A program made the translations under genes and the position numbers. 64,000 nt of DNA, from positions 1 through 64,000 of the forward strand of contig JAJCYH010000023.1 in NCBI GenBank assembly GCA_029262995.1. The letters run 5' to 3'. Position 1 is the first letter of the stretch, and every line of letters starts with the position of its first letter. The stretch comes from Saprospiraceae bacterium (GTDB lineage: Bacteria; Bacteroidota; Bacteroidia; Chitinophagales; Saprospiraceae). The notes under the pieces are model-generated. The model searched no databases and had not been told where the DNA came from. It saw nothing but the letters and a program-made list of their open reading frames with translations. Below are positions 54,759-64,000 of this stretch, piece by piece.

Positions 54759-54786
54759 AGAATCTAATCAATAAACAATTTTACAC

Positions 54787-55926
54787 ATGAGAATAATTCT
54801 ACTGTTTGTCGTTTCAATCTTTTCTATCAATTTTTTATCATCACAATGTGATGACTTGTTTTTTTCAGAGTACGTTGAAGGCTATTCTAACAATAAAGCT
54901 TTAGAAATTTATAATCCTACCGGACAGGCCGTCAACCTATCTGACTACTCAATCGCCAGAGCGAGTAATGGTTCCACTGCTCCAGCTTCAGATCAAATTA
55001 TCTCATTGCCAAATGTAATGCTAGAGTCGAATGATGTATTTGTAGTTGTTGTTGATTTAAGGGATACTTCATTGTGGGATTCTCAATTTGACAAACCTGC
55101 GTGGAATGGTTATAACCTTATAGATACTTTATTTGATGGTGTCACAGGTGAAGCAATAGTAGATACTTTAGGCAATGTTATATTCGGCCCTCAATACAGT
55201 GAAAATGGCTCTGCATTATTTGGTGATGAATACAATGAGGCTTATGATCTTCAATGTAAAGCAGATGCATTTCTTTGTCCTGAATATGAAATAAACAATA
55301 CTATGTATTTTAATGGCAATGATGCTGTGATACTTATTAAAGGGGATCAAATTTCTCAAAATGGTGATAATATCCTTGACGTAATTGGAGTAATAGGAGA
55401 AGACCCTGAAGATACGATTATGGAAGATGCTTGGGTAGATGAAGATGGGTTTTGGCTTACCAAGAACAGAACACTTGTAAGAAAAAGAGAAGTGAGTTCA
55501 GGAAGGAACAATTTAAATGATATTGTCTATGCTTTAGATGGTACTTTTACTGGTGACGAATGGAATAGCTATAGAAATAATAGTTTTGAATTTCTTGGCA
55601 TACATAACAGTACATGCAATAACTTAGAAACACCAGATCGGTATTCTTGTTCTGAAGGTCCAATTACTAATGTTTTTGAAACTAGCTTGATAGAGTTTAA
55701 AGTATATCCTAATCCAGTTAGCCAAGGTAATCTTAATGTAATTTCAGAAGAGTCAATTACTGGTGTTGAAGTTTACAATATTGTTGGAGCTAAAGTTTTA
55801 ACCAAAAGCGTGAATTCAATGAAGACTGCTGAATTAAACCTAGGGACTTTTGAAAAAGGAATGTACTTCCTAAAGATTACTTTTGGAAATAACCAATGGT
55901 CGATTACGAAACTTATGGTTCAGTAA
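54787..55926 (+). CDS. Lamin-tail domain protein with T9SS sorting domain
   Basis: 379 residues. Signal peptide 1-19 ('INFLSSQ'). The lamin-tail domain starts 'DLFFSEYVEGYSNNKALEIY' and continues with 'NLSDYSIARASNG' and 'MYFNGNDAVILIKG', a form common in secreted nucleases such as ExeM. The nuclease part is absent here. The C-terminus is a T9SS sorting domain ('FKVYPNPVSQGN'). It is likely an extracellular accessory of the neighbouring EEP and PLD proteins (inference). Followed by the TonB-dependent receptor 42 bp downstream. Confidence 0.88.
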   Translation: MRIILLFVVSIFSINFLSSQCDDLFFSEYVEGYSNNKALEIYNPTGQAVNLSDYSIARASNGSTAPASDQIISLPNVMLESNDVFVVVVDLRDTSLWDSQFDKPAWNGYNLIDTLFDGVTGEAIVDTLGNVIFGPQYSENGSALFGDEYNEAYDLQCKADAFLCPEYEINNTMYFNGNDAVILIKGDQISQNGDNILDVIGVIGEDPEDTIMEDAWVDEDGFWLTKNRTLVRKREVSSGRNNLNDIVYALDGTFTGDEWNSYRNNSFEFLGIHNSTCNNLETPDRYSCSEGPITNVFETSLIEFKVYPNPVSQGNLNVISEESITGVEVYNIVGAKVLTKSVNSMKTAELNLGTFEKGMYFLKITFGNNQWSITKLMVQ

Positions 55927-55968
55927 GAATACTACTCATTATTAAGTTAAATACAATGACTTTGTTTC

Positions 55969-58545
55969 ATGATTAAAGCCATTTTTATATCAGCTTTATT
56001 GTTGGTTTCTCTATCATGTGTAGGCCAAGATGCCATTTTAAGCGGAAGAATAACCGACGTGATAAACAATGAACCCTTAATTGGAGCGACAGTCAAAGCT
56101 GGAGGCACAGGAACTACTAGTGATATTGCTGGTTTTTATTCTTTTAGTTTGCCTATTGGTGAGCATTCAATTGAATTTTCTTATGTAGGTTATAAAAGTA
56201 AAACCCTAACGATACAAGTAGGTCAAAATAGCACTTTGAATATTGCAATGGAATCAGAGGCTATACTTTCAGAAATAACTATAACCGCAGATATCGCTAT
56301 TGAAAGAGAAACCCCAATTGCATTTTCCAACATACCAACAGTAAAGTTAGAAGAAGAACTAGCAGCACAAGATATTCCAATGATACTAAATACTACTCCT
56401 GGTGCGTATGCAACAGAATCTGGAGGCGGCGATGGAGATGCTAGGATTTCAATCCGAGGCTTTGACCAGAGAAACATAGCTGTAATGTTAGATGGTATTC
56501 CTGTTAATGACATGGAAAATGGAAGAGTTTTTTGGTCCAATTGGTTTGGTCTTGACCTAGTTACGCAGACTATACAAGTACAACGGGGATTAGGAGCTTC
56601 CAAAATATCTGTTCCTTCAGTTGGAGGAACAGTCAATATTCTAACACAAGGGATTGAGTCAACTAAAAATTTACGGTTTAGACAAGAAGTTGGTAATAAT
56701 GGATATTTAAGATCAACCTTAGGTTATAATAGTGGCAGATTGAATCATGGTTGGGGAATATCTACTGCACTCTCCTATAAAAGAGGAAATGGCTGGGTTG
56801 ATGGCAATTATACTGAAGGCTTATTTTATTATTTAAGAATTGACAAACAATTTGGTAAAAACTTGATTAGTTTTTCTGGATTTGGCGCTCCTCAAAAACA
56901 TGGTCAAAGACCTTTCTCTGCACCAATCGCTCAAGTCGATGAACAATTTGCTAGAGAACAAGCAGTACCAGAGTCGGCATTGGAAGAATACAATCTTTAC
57001 AATTTAGGCAGAAGATACAACAGTCATTGGGGATACAAAGATGGTGAGGTGTTTTCAACTAGAGAAAATTATTATCATAAACCTCAATTTTCAATTCGCC
57101 ATAGTTACCAAGCAAATGAACGCACATTTCTTTCAAATGTATTATACCTCTCAATAGGTAATGGAGGAGGTACTGCGCCAGATGGAGCTAGTTTTGAACG
57201 TGATGAGAATAACCAAATAGACTTCGGTAAAGCATTTGAAAGAAATCAGCCAACAGTTTTTAATCCGCATGGTTTGTCAAATACAATTATAAGAGCAAGC
57301 GTAAATAATCATTTTTGGTATGGATTACTTTCTACACTTAAACATGACTTTGATGATTCTTGGTCATTCTCTGGTGGCTTAGATGCTCGATCATATAAAG
57401 GAGATCATTATAGAGAAGTCTATGATTTATTGGGTGGTACTGGATTCAGAACAGAAAGCCTTCAAGTTGGTGATAAGTTTGATTACTTCTATACTGGTAC
57501 GGTTAATCAAATTGGAACATTTGCTCTAATGGAATACAAAAAGAATAAATGGTCCAGCTTTTTAAATGCTTCTGCAGCAAGAACTCAATATGGATTTAAA
57601 AATAATTTTACAAATTTTGAACTAGAAGATGTTGGTGTTCAAACCGGAACAATAAAACTTGGAGCAAATTATAATTTAACCGATCATAGCAGTTTGTTTA
57701 TTAATACGGGCTGGCTTAGTAGAGCACAGAGATACAGCAATGTAATCATTACAAATTTTTGGACAAACGATATAGATGGACAAGTTGCCAATACCTACGA
57801 AAATGAAGATATTAAAGCTGTAGAATTGGGTTATAGTTTTAGCAGCAGTAAGTTTTCTATGAATTTGAACGCTTATTATACTATTTGGGGAAACAAACCT
57901 CTAGACAGACTTCCAACTATTGCAGAAGATGTAGGAGATCCTGAATCTAATAGAATACCTGTTAATATTCCTGGTATAGATGCACTTCATAAGGGCATTG
58001 AATTTGATTTTGCTTTCAAACCAACAAATAAAATAACAATAGAAGGATTAAGCTCTATTGGAGATTGGAAATGGGATTCAGGTCAAATCGTAAAAGGAGT
58101 ACTCCCTAACGGTGTAGCCTATGAATATGAATTCGATGCAAAAGGGGTGCATGTTGGAGATGCTGCACAATTGCAAATTGGTGGACAAGTCAGATATGAG
58201 CCAATACAAAAATTATATATAACTTTTCGTTCTACCTATTTTGATGACAATTATGCAAACTTTCAACCCGAAACGCTTCAGGGTTCAGACGGAGGGAGAG
58301 ATTCTTGGAGAATTCCTTCTTATACAATATCTACATTTCATACCGGCTATACATTTAATGCAAAAGACATCAAATGGAATATTCGTTTTAATTTATTGAA
58401 TGTCTTTGACAGCTATTATATTACGGATGCGACCAATAATGATGATTTTAACTCACCTGCTTTTAGAGATTTTGACGCAAAGTCAGCATCAGTGTTCTTC
58501 GGTCAGGGTAGAAGGTGGACGATGTCTCTTCAAGCTAATTTTTAA
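55969..58545 (+). CDS. TonB-dependent outer-membrane receptor
   Basis: 858 residues. The signal peptide is 1-20. A carboxypeptidase-regulatory-like domain spans about 24-100 ('LSGRITDVINNEPLIGATV'). The plug spans about 115-225 ('ISIRGFDQRNIAVMLDGIP', 'GGTVNILTQ'). A 22-strand-type barrel follows, with aromatic end '...MSLQANF'. It imports a substrate with TonB energy. Substrate unknown, but its position between exported lamin-tail and phospholipase D-type proteins suggests products of phosphodiester cleavage. A Cys in the signal region ('SLSCVGQ') could be read as a lipobox but is not typical of receptors. There is no SusD partner. Confidence 0.93.
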   Translation: MIKAIFISALLLVSLSCVGQDAILSGRITDVINNEPLIGATVKAGGTGTTSDIAGFYSFSLPIGEHSIEFSYVGYKSKTLTIQVGQNSTLNIAMESEAILSEITITADIAIERETPIAFSNIPTVKLEEELAAQDIPMILNTTPGAYATESGGGDGDARISIRGFDQRNIAVMLDGIPVNDMENGRVFWSNWFGLDLVTQTIQVQRGLGASKISVPSVGGTVNILTQGIESTKNLRFRQEVGNNGYLRSTLGYNSGRLNHGWGISTALSYKRGNGWVDGNYTEGLFYYLRIDKQFGKNLISFSGFGAPQKHGQRPFSAPIAQVDEQFAREQAVPESALEEYNLYNLGRRYNSHWGYKDGEVFSTRENYYHKPQFSIRHSYQANERTFLSNVLYLSIGNGGGTAPDGASFERDENNQIDFGKAFERNQPTVFNPHGLSNTIIRASVNNHFWYGLLSTLKHDFDDSWSFSGGLDARSYKGDHYREVYDLLGGTGFRTESLQVGDKFDYFYTGTVNQIGTFALMEYKKNKWSSFLNASAARTQYGFKNNFTNFELEDVGVQTGTIKLGANYNLTDHSSLFINTGWLSRAQRYSNVIITNFWTNDIDGQVANTYENEDIKAVELGYSFSSSKFSMNLNAYYTIWGNKPLDRLPTIAEDVGDPESNRIPVNIPGIDALHKGIEFDFAFKPTNKITIEGLSSIGDWKWDSGQIVKGVLPNGVAYEYEFDAKGVHVGDAAQLQIGGQVRYEPIQKLYITFRSTYFDDNYANFQPETLQGSDGGRDSWRIPSYTISTFHTGYTFNAKDIKWNIRFNLLNVFDSYYITDATNNDDFNSPAFRDFDAKSASVFFGQGRRWTMSLQANF

Positions 58546-58554
58546 TAATAACTA

Positions 58555-60762
58555 ATGCGTAAAACAGTTTTACTATTCGGTGCTTTTCTATTATTAGCAC
58601 TATCAACTTTAAGTGGACAAATTAACATATCAGATGCCAGAGCAACTATGCTTGGAGAGGAAGTGATAGTAGAGGGTGTAGTCACCAATGGATCGGAATT
58701 GGGAATAATACGATATATCCAAGATACTACTGCAGGTATTGCTGTTTACCCCGGTACTGGATCTGTAGGAGATTTTCCAGGAGACGTAAATAGAGGAGAT
58801 TCCATTAGAGTTAGAGGAACACTAAAAGTTTTTAATGAATTATTAGAAATTGATCCGGTTCTGGAATATGCGATTATAAGTAGCGGAAATACGTTACCAA
58901 GCCCAAAGTTGATCAGCAGCCAAGATATAGATGAATCAGTTGAGGGTCAACTTGTATCAATTGAATCAGCATTATTTGATGATAGAGGATCTGTATTTGG
59001 GGTAGGGAATTATAGTTTTACAACAACGAGTGGTTCTTCAGAAATTTATATAAGATCAAATCACCCTTTAGTAGGAATGGATATTCCTCTAGCAACAGTT
59101 AATATAGTGGGTATTGTCTCACAATTTAATACGATTTATCAAGTATTGCCACGTGATGAAAATGATATCATTATTGTAGATAATTTCTTTATAAATTCCA
59201 CTCCTATTCAAAATGATATTACTTCAAATGGGTTCAGCATGCAATGGTCTACAAATGCACCAGGGAACGCAATTGTAAGGTATGGCTTAACGCAAAATTT
59301 GGGATCAGAGTTAATTGACAATACTACAGGAACCGATCATATGGTCATGATTGACGGATTGGATGCAGGAGAATTTTACTATGTTCAGGTCGTTTCAGAT
59401 AGTGGTAATTCAGTTGTGGAATCTCCAAAAGGATATTATTCTACAGCTTCAACATCTACAGGTACAATTCATGTTTATTTTAACAATACAGTAGATGCAA
59501 ATTTTAGTGCAGGATTTTATCCAAGTGCTACATCACCTGCAGAGGTTGAAAATCAGATTATCAACTATATTAACAATGCGATTTCCACAATTGATATTAG
59601 CATGTACAATAGTAATAGAGTTCCTCTTATTGCTGCATTAACAAACGCTCATAACAGGGGAGTGAGAGTACGATTTATCTCTGATAATGAGACAGCTAAT
59701 TTGGCATTATCAGATCCTAAACCACCTTTTACAATTATTAGGGGCAACAGTGATGGTTTAATGCATAATAAATTCCTCGCAATAGATGCAGATTCAGTGA
59801 ATGATTCTTGGCTTTTAACTGGTTCTATGAATTTTACTGAGCAAAACATTGCAAATGACTTCAATAACATGTTGGCAATTCAAGATCAAGCTTTAGCAAA
59901 AACCTACAGACTTGAATTTGAAGAAATGTGGGGTTCCAATGGAGATGCACCTGGGATTTTTAATGTAAAATTTGGATCAGACAAATCGGATAATACGCCA
60001 CATACCTTTATGGTAAATGGTGTCAGAATTGAATCCTACTTTTCTCCAAGTGATAATACTACTGCAAATATTGCCAAACGCATTAATGAAGCAGAAAACG
60101 ATCTTAGCTTTGCCTTGCTCACATTCACGAATAATACTTTGGGAAGTTCAGTTTTTAATGCACATCAAAGAGGAGTTAATGTCAGAGGGATAATCGATAA
60201 TATTTCAGATACTGGATCTGAATATCAATTTCTTACAGATAGAGGTGTTAATGTTTCGGAAGATTTTACAACGAGGAGTACACATCATAAATATTGCATT
60301 TTTGATTCTGATCCAGGAGCCAATACTCCCTTAGTGATTACAGGGTCTCATAATTGGTCTGCAGGAGCTGAGACAAGAAATGATGAAAATACTCTTATTA
60401 TTTTCGATGAAGCCGTGACTAATATATTCAAACAAGAGTTTGAAGCCAGATGGTGTGAAGCACAAGGTGGAAGTTCTTGCACTACAAATTTAGATGATAT
60501 AAATGAAACTTTAAGTGCATTGCTAGTTTACCCGAACCCATCCTCAGATTTTATAAACCTTGAATTCGCATTAGAAAGTAAAGTTGATGTAACTATCGCA
60601 TTACATTCTTTTGAAGGCAAATTACTTAGGGCAACAGTACTTAGGAATCAAAGTGATTTTGTTAGACATAATTTTGACATTAGTAATTTGAATGCAGGTC
60701 TGTACTTTGTAATGCTTAAAGCCGATAATAGAATATATACACACAAACTTATAGTTGAATAG
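58555..60762 (+). CDS. Secreted phospholipase D-type phosphodiesterase with OB-fold and T9SS domains
   Basis: 735 residues. Signal peptide 1-20. Residues about 22-205 look like an OB-fold nucleic-acid-binding domain ('GEEVIVEGVVTNG', 'GDSIRVRGTL'). A fibronectin-like domain spans about 210-295. The PLD region carries two HKD motifs: 'HNKFLAID' at His404 and 'HHKYCIFD' at His578. A T9SS sorting domain ends it ('LLVYPNPSSDF'). This family contains phospholipases and PLD nucleases such as Nuc. The OB fold favours nucleic acid, but either is possible. Follows the TonB receptor by 9 bp. Confidence 0.88.
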   Translation: MRKTVLLFGAFLLLALSTLSGQINISDARATMLGEEVIVEGVVTNGSELGIIRYIQDTTAGIAVYPGTGSVGDFPGDVNRGDSIRVRGTLKVFNELLEIDPVLEYAIISSGNTLPSPKLISSQDIDESVEGQLVSIESALFDDRGSVFGVGNYSFTTTSGSSEIYIRSNHPLVGMDIPLATVNIVGIVSQFNTIYQVLPRDENDIIIVDNFFINSTPIQNDITSNGFSMQWSTNAPGNAIVRYGLTQNLGSELIDNTTGTDHMVMIDGLDAGEFYYVQVVSDSGNSVVESPKGYYSTASTSTGTIHVYFNNTVDANFSAGFYPSATSPAEVENQIINYINNAISTIDISMYNSNRVPLIAALTNAHNRGVRVRFISDNETANLALSDPKPPFTIIRGNSDGLMHNKFLAIDADSVNDSWLLTGSMNFTEQNIANDFNNMLAIQDQALAKTYRLEFEEMWGSNGDAPGIFNVKFGSDKSDNTPHTFMVNGVRIESYFSPSDNTTANIAKRINEAENDLSFALLTFTNNTLGSSVFNAHQRGVNVRGIIDNISDTGSEYQFLTDRGVNVSEDFTTRSTHHKYCIFDSDPGANTPLVITGSHNWSAGAETRNDENTLIIFDEAVTNIFKQEFEARWCEAQGGSSCTTNLDDINETLSALLVYPNPSSDFINLEFALESKVDVTIALHSFEGKLLRATVLRNQSDFVRHNFDISNLNAGLYFVMLKADNRIYTHKLIVE

Positions 60763-60776
60763 ATAATATTTCATAT

Positions 60777-61481
60777 ATGAGCTTTTTTAAGTTTAAAAAT
60801 TTTAGCTTAAAAAACGAAGATTCTGCTTTTAAAATCAATACAGATGGCGTATTACTAGCTGTATGGCTGTCATTTTCAGAATTTGAAAAAGTCTTAGACA
60901 TTGGTACAGGGACAGGTGTTATCCCATTGATACTTAAATATAGGTATCCGCATTTGGAAATTACTGCAGTGGAAATTGACGAACTTTCAGCAAAGGAAGC
61001 ATCCTATAATTTTCGTTTAAATAGATTTGAAGACATAAAGATCGTATGTGAAGACATAAGAAGTTTCTGTAATGCAAACAATGTAACATATGACCATATC
61101 GTCAGCAATCCTCCATTTTACAATAATTCAAGTTTGCCTAAATCTAAAAAATTGTCATCTGCCAAACATAATCTGACCTTCAATATAAAAGACCTAGAAA
61201 TAGTTATAGGAAATTTATTGAAATCTGATGGAAGATTCTCAATTATTTATCCCTATGATTTTTGTAATGAACTTGAAGCATTATTGATAAAGTCAAATTG
61301 GATGGTTGAAAAGGAGCTAATCGTTATCAGTCGAAAAGGGAAGAGTGCAATACGGAAAATATTGACATTTAAGAAACACTATACACAGGACAGAAAAACT
61401 GAAACTTTGACACTCTATACAGATGACATTAGAACTAAAACAATGGAGTATGAAAGATTAGTGAGTGATCTATACTTATAA
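60777..61481 (+). CDS. trmN6: tRNA1(Val) (adenine37-N6)-methyltransferase TrmN6
   Basis: 234 residues, SAM-dependent Rossmann methyltransferase of the YfiC/TrmN6 group. 'MKFKNFSLKNEDSAFKINTDG'-like N-terminus with 'KINTDGVLLAVW', SAM loop 'VLDIGTGTGVIPLIL', and the N6-adenine motif 'IVSNPPFYNN'. It methylates A37 of tRNA1-Val. It is 14 bp after the PLD gene but functionally unrelated. Its stop abuts the convergent subtilase gene. Confidence 0.9.
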   Translation: MSFFKFKNFSLKNEDSAFKINTDGVLLAVWLSFSEFEKVLDIGTGTGVIPLILKYRYPHLEITAVEIDELSAKEASYNFRLNRFEDIKIVCEDIRSFCNANNVTYDHIVSNPPFYNNSSLPKSKKLSSAKHNLTFNIKDLEIVIGNLLKSDGRFSIIYPYDFCNELEALLIKSNWMVEKELIVISRKGKSAIRKILTFKKHYTQDRKTETLTLYTDDIRTKTMEYERLVSDLYL

Positions 61482-63074
61482 TTAAAGAACCAATAGTTTA
61501 TGACTAATGCTTGTGATGGCATTTCGTATCTGCACTATATAGAAGCCGCGAGAAAAATGTATACCTGCTGTTGGAATTTCAATTAACCCATTTTCAAAAA
61601 GTGGAGGTGTAAATCTAGTTAAATATATGACCTTCCCATTCATATCATAAATCGTGAGTTGATGATTGTCTAAGTTTTCAGAACTATAGGCTACTTTTAT
61701 GAATTCTGGATTTTGAACAGCCAAAAAACGATTAGGAACGACATTGAAGTCAAGCTCAATTGCTTCAGGATTACCACATGTCTCTCTAAGGGTCAGCATA
61801 GCATTAAATATATTAAGCCGCCCACCTGAAGTTGTCAACTCCAATGTTTCCTTTATTTCAGTACTAGAAAGAATTGATTCACGAATTAAAAGTGCGGCTT
61901 GAGAAGGGTTAGACTCAGATAAATTCTGCAATTGTTGACATGGTAGAGAGTACAATAATCCTATAGCTCCGGCAACATGTGGTGCTGATGCTGATGTCCC
62001 ACTGATTGTTTCATAATCATTACCAATACTAGCGCTAATAATATTTTCACCAGGAGCTCCTAAATCTACTGAAATAGGTCCGAATGCTGCATCCAGTACC
62101 TTTTTATCTGCTATATTGGTATTAGTTACAGTTAGTAAATAGTCACTATCGCATAATGTAGGCATATCGCCTTCCTCTTCAACATTGTAATTCACATTTG
62201 CTACAGCACTTACTGACAAAATCCCAACAGAGCCTAACAAATCATAAGCTTCACACCAAGAAGGAAAATCTGAAGGGAATATCCGGTTTAGGCCACCTGA
62301 AAAATTATTGACAACAATATTGGCACCTTCTGTTCCTCCAGACATAATAAACTTCAACTTCAGTTGATATAGATAATCCATACCTTTTATAACTTCTGCA
62401 ATATTAGAAACACCACTAATCAATAAAATTTTAGAATTCCAAACAATACCAGCAATTCCAATATCATTATCTCCTTTGGCGCACATGATTCCAGAAACTT
62501 GAGTTCCATGTTTGACTCCTGCATGTATACCAGTCCCATTTTGTATGTTTACACCCAATACATCATCTATGTAACCGTTATTGTCATTATCAATGTTATC
62601 CTCTGGTATTTCTTTAACATTAACCCAATAATTCTGCCGTAAATCTTCATGATACAAATCAAATCCATCGTCAAGAATTGCAATTACAATGTCATTTCCG
62701 CTAAGATCAGTGCCTCCTGTTGTTTGATCCCATGCTAGATTAACAGCTATTCGCTTTAGATTCCATTGTTCATTATAGAAAAAATCATTAGGTTCTCTAG
62801 TTCTTTTTTCCAGAGGAAGATTTGGTGAAATCGATTTGATGCTTTTGGAGTGTGATAATTTACTTTTCAATTCAAAATGAGAGCAATCAGCATTTGTTTG
62901 AACTCTCCAAATGTTTAGATCATCACTTATTTTTTCCGCTGATTTAATAAAGGAATGATTTGACGCCTTTAAGTTTATAGATACGTGGCTTTTATATTGC
63001 ACCAACCAATCAGCATGTTGAGCATTAATTGCCGAAAAAGTCAAAGAGAGAATTAAGATTAAAATTTTATCCAC
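61482..63074 (-). CDS. S8 family serine peptidase (subtilase) with T9SS sorting domain
   Basis: About 530 residues. The signal peptide is 'VDKILILILSLTFSAINAQ'. GTG at 63074 is preferred to TTG at 63080. The catalytic triad is complete: Asp in 'IAILDDGFDLYHEDL', His in 'VKHGTQVSGIMCAKGD', Ser in 'SGTSASAPHVAGAIGLL'. An N-terminal pro-region precedes it. The C-terminal about 80 residues are a T9SS-type domain with a degenerate start ('FNVVPNRFLAV') but a standard 'LTIYDMNGKVIYL' strand and a hydrophobic end. It is an extracellular protease. Confidence 0.9.
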   Translation of the reverse strand: MDKILILILSLTFSAINAQHADWLVQYKSHVSINLKASNHSFIKSAEKISDDLNIWRVQTNADCSHFELKSKLSHSKSIKSISPNLPLEKRTREPNDFFYNEQWNLKRIAVNLAWDQTTGGTDLSGNDIVIAILDDGFDLYHEDLRQNYWVNVKEIPEDNIDNDNNGYIDDVLGVNIQNGTGIHAGVKHGTQVSGIMCAKGDNDIGIAGIVWNSKILLISGVSNIAEVIKGMDYLYQLKLKFIMSGGTEGANIVVNNFSGGLNRIFPSDFPSWCEAYDLLGSVGILSVSAVANVNYNVEEEGDMPTLCDSDYLLTVTNTNIADKKVLDAAFGPISVDLGAPGENIISASIGNDYETISGTSASAPHVAGAIGLLYSLPCQQLQNLSESNPSQAALLIRESILSSTEIKETLELTTSGGRLNIFNAMLTLRETCGNPEAIELDFNVVPNRFLAVQNPEFIKVAYSSENLDNHQLTIYDMNGKVIYLTRFTPPLFENGLIEIPTAGIHFSRGFYIVQIRNAITSISHKLLVL

Positions 63075-63220
63075 TGGCAATTTAATTGGTTGATAACTTA
63101 AAGGTATATAAAAGCAATATTGTAATCTGACTGTTAAAGTTAAAATTCCATATAAATAGAGACAAAGTAAATGAGTAGAATAAGAATTAACTACAAATGT
63201 CGCTACAAGCTACCATTTAG

Positions 63221-64000
63221 CTATTTAGCATTGACAACTAACAAATTACTTTTGTAGGCTACAATTCTAGTTATGTTGTTAATACCATAAGTTTTGAGAT
63301 TTGCCAACTCTTGCCAAGATGAACTGGATTCTGGGTCAAGAATGTATAATTTTGACCCTTTTCCGCTTAATAATTTTCCATCTGCTAAAAGTTCGAAATC
63401 TTCAACGCCATCTAAAGTCTTACCTATCAATCTGATTTTATTCTGCTTATTATTGAATGACTTTATTAGCCAGTCATCTTCTATAAATTTGTGGACAAAG
63501 AAAAGGATTTCATCATTGTCCACCTTTAGAGTTCTTCCAATTTTATCCAATATTATTTTCCTACGTTCACTGATTACTTCGGATATAGCCAATGAGTGCA
63601 ATTTTTCATCAATTAAAAATAAAGCGACAAGGTCCTCATTAATCCATCCATAGTATCCAATATTATTGGAGTTATTGACTATGCGTTTTGCAAAGCCAAT
63701 GCCATCTCTGGGATAGACGCTAAGACTCTGAGTTTTCTGATCAAGTTCTACTCTGACACAGGAAAAGCTTTCGCTTGCTGGAATAGGAATAGGGGAGTAC
63801 TCGCTTTCTTTTGTATAGGTAATTCTTCTAAGTGTATAGTCAAACAAGTCCATGCTTGCAATATCAGTCTGGTTTCCACCGTAATAATCAGTCGTAAAAT
63901 AGACTAATTGATCATCAAAAAAGTAGGGCTGATTGTTATATCCACTAATATTGAACTGGGTTAAAAACTTTGGCGACTTTATAGAATAATTATTCGAATG
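63221..64000 (-). CDS. TolB-like beta-propeller protein (5' end outside window)
   Basis: Partial; the frame is open from 63221 to the window edge (at least 259 residues). An ATG at 63853 is internal. Upstream codons read on without a stop, including 'FDDQLVYFTTDYYGGNQTDI' before it, so the true start lies beyond 64000. 'ESEYSPIPIPASESFSCVRVE' is typical of PD40/WD40-like periplasmic propellers of the TolB type, with blades at about 40-residue spacing. No enzymatic motif. It is on the same strand as the S8 peptidase, 140 bp upstream of it. Confidence 0.75.
   Translation of the reverse strand, partial: HSNNYSIKSPKFLTQFNISGYNNQPYFFDDQLVYFTTDYYGGNQTDIASMDLFDYTLRRITYTKESEYSPIPIPASESFSCVRVELDQKTQSLSVYPRDGIGFAKRIVNNSNNIGYYGWINEDLVALFLIDEKLHSLAISEVISERRKIILDKIGRTLKVDNDEILFFVHKFIEDDWLIKSFNNKQNKIRLIGKTLDGVEDFELLADGKLLSGKGSKLYILDPESSSSWQELANLKTYGINNITRIVAYKSNLLVVNAK

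Overview
The window is chromosomal DNA from a low-GC member of the Bacteroidota. The evidence is six secreted proteins with C-terminal type IX secretion (T9SS) sorting domains, a carboxypeptidase-regulatory/TonB receptor, an S46 peptidase, an OmpA protein with thrombospondin type 3 repeats, a WbqC protein, AT-rich spacers with TAnnTTTG-type -7 elements, and almost no Shine-Dalgarno sequences. The lipoprotein at 33335 and the repeat unit of the giant protein at 39189 look like proteins I associate with Saprospiria (Lewinella-like bacteria). That placement is inference. No rRNA, prophage, insertion sequence or CRISPR array is visible.

Layout. 1-404: an intact tRNA-Glu(UUC), a broken second copy carrying a 34-bp palindromic insert, and small palindromes. 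405-8286: a T9SS adhesin-like protein, a hotdog thioesterase, ArsC, MiaA, an isoaspartyl peptidase lipoprotein and a YfhO membrane protein. 8330-17887: nucleotide and aspartate metabolism (pyrR-pyrB, a class I aminotransferase, a half-length asparaginase, purK-purE, pyrC) with a TlpA-like thiol protein and an OmpA protein. 17884-21689: ribH, a TPR membrane protein, pdhA, recF and a DUF721 protein. 21695-34330: an isolated COX3-like protein, two alpha/beta hydrolases (one fused to OsmC), sucC, an M43 protease, mdh, a redoxin, tilS, mltG-panB and lipoproteins. 34500-38961: dnaK with a conspicuous promoter, a DCC protein and an S46 peptidase. 39189-45356: a 2055-residue T9SS repeat protein. 45346-53376: a dynamin-like GTPase, WbqC, a glycosyltransferase, MiaE, a 44-residue membrane peptide, a CRTAC1-like lipoprotein and a Pif1-like helicase. 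53464-61481: a same-strand run of an EEP nuclease/phosphatase lipoprotein, a lamin-tail protein, a TonB-dependent receptor, a phospholipase D-type protein and TrmN6. 61482-64000: a T9SS subtilase and the 3' part of a beta-propeller gene that runs off the window.

Most of the window is housekeeping and compactly packed. Neighbouring convergent genes often overlap at their stop codons, and about a fifth of the genes lack an ATG start. The best candidates for something new are: the 53.4-60.8 kb exported cluster, which carries as separate proteins the lamin-tail, OB-fold and EEP modules that extracellular nucleases such as ExeM carry in one chain; the giant 14-repeat protein framed by a duplicated domain; the dnaK upstream region, with several inverted repeats and a -24/-12-like element; and the disrupted tRNA-Glu copy with its palindromic insert.
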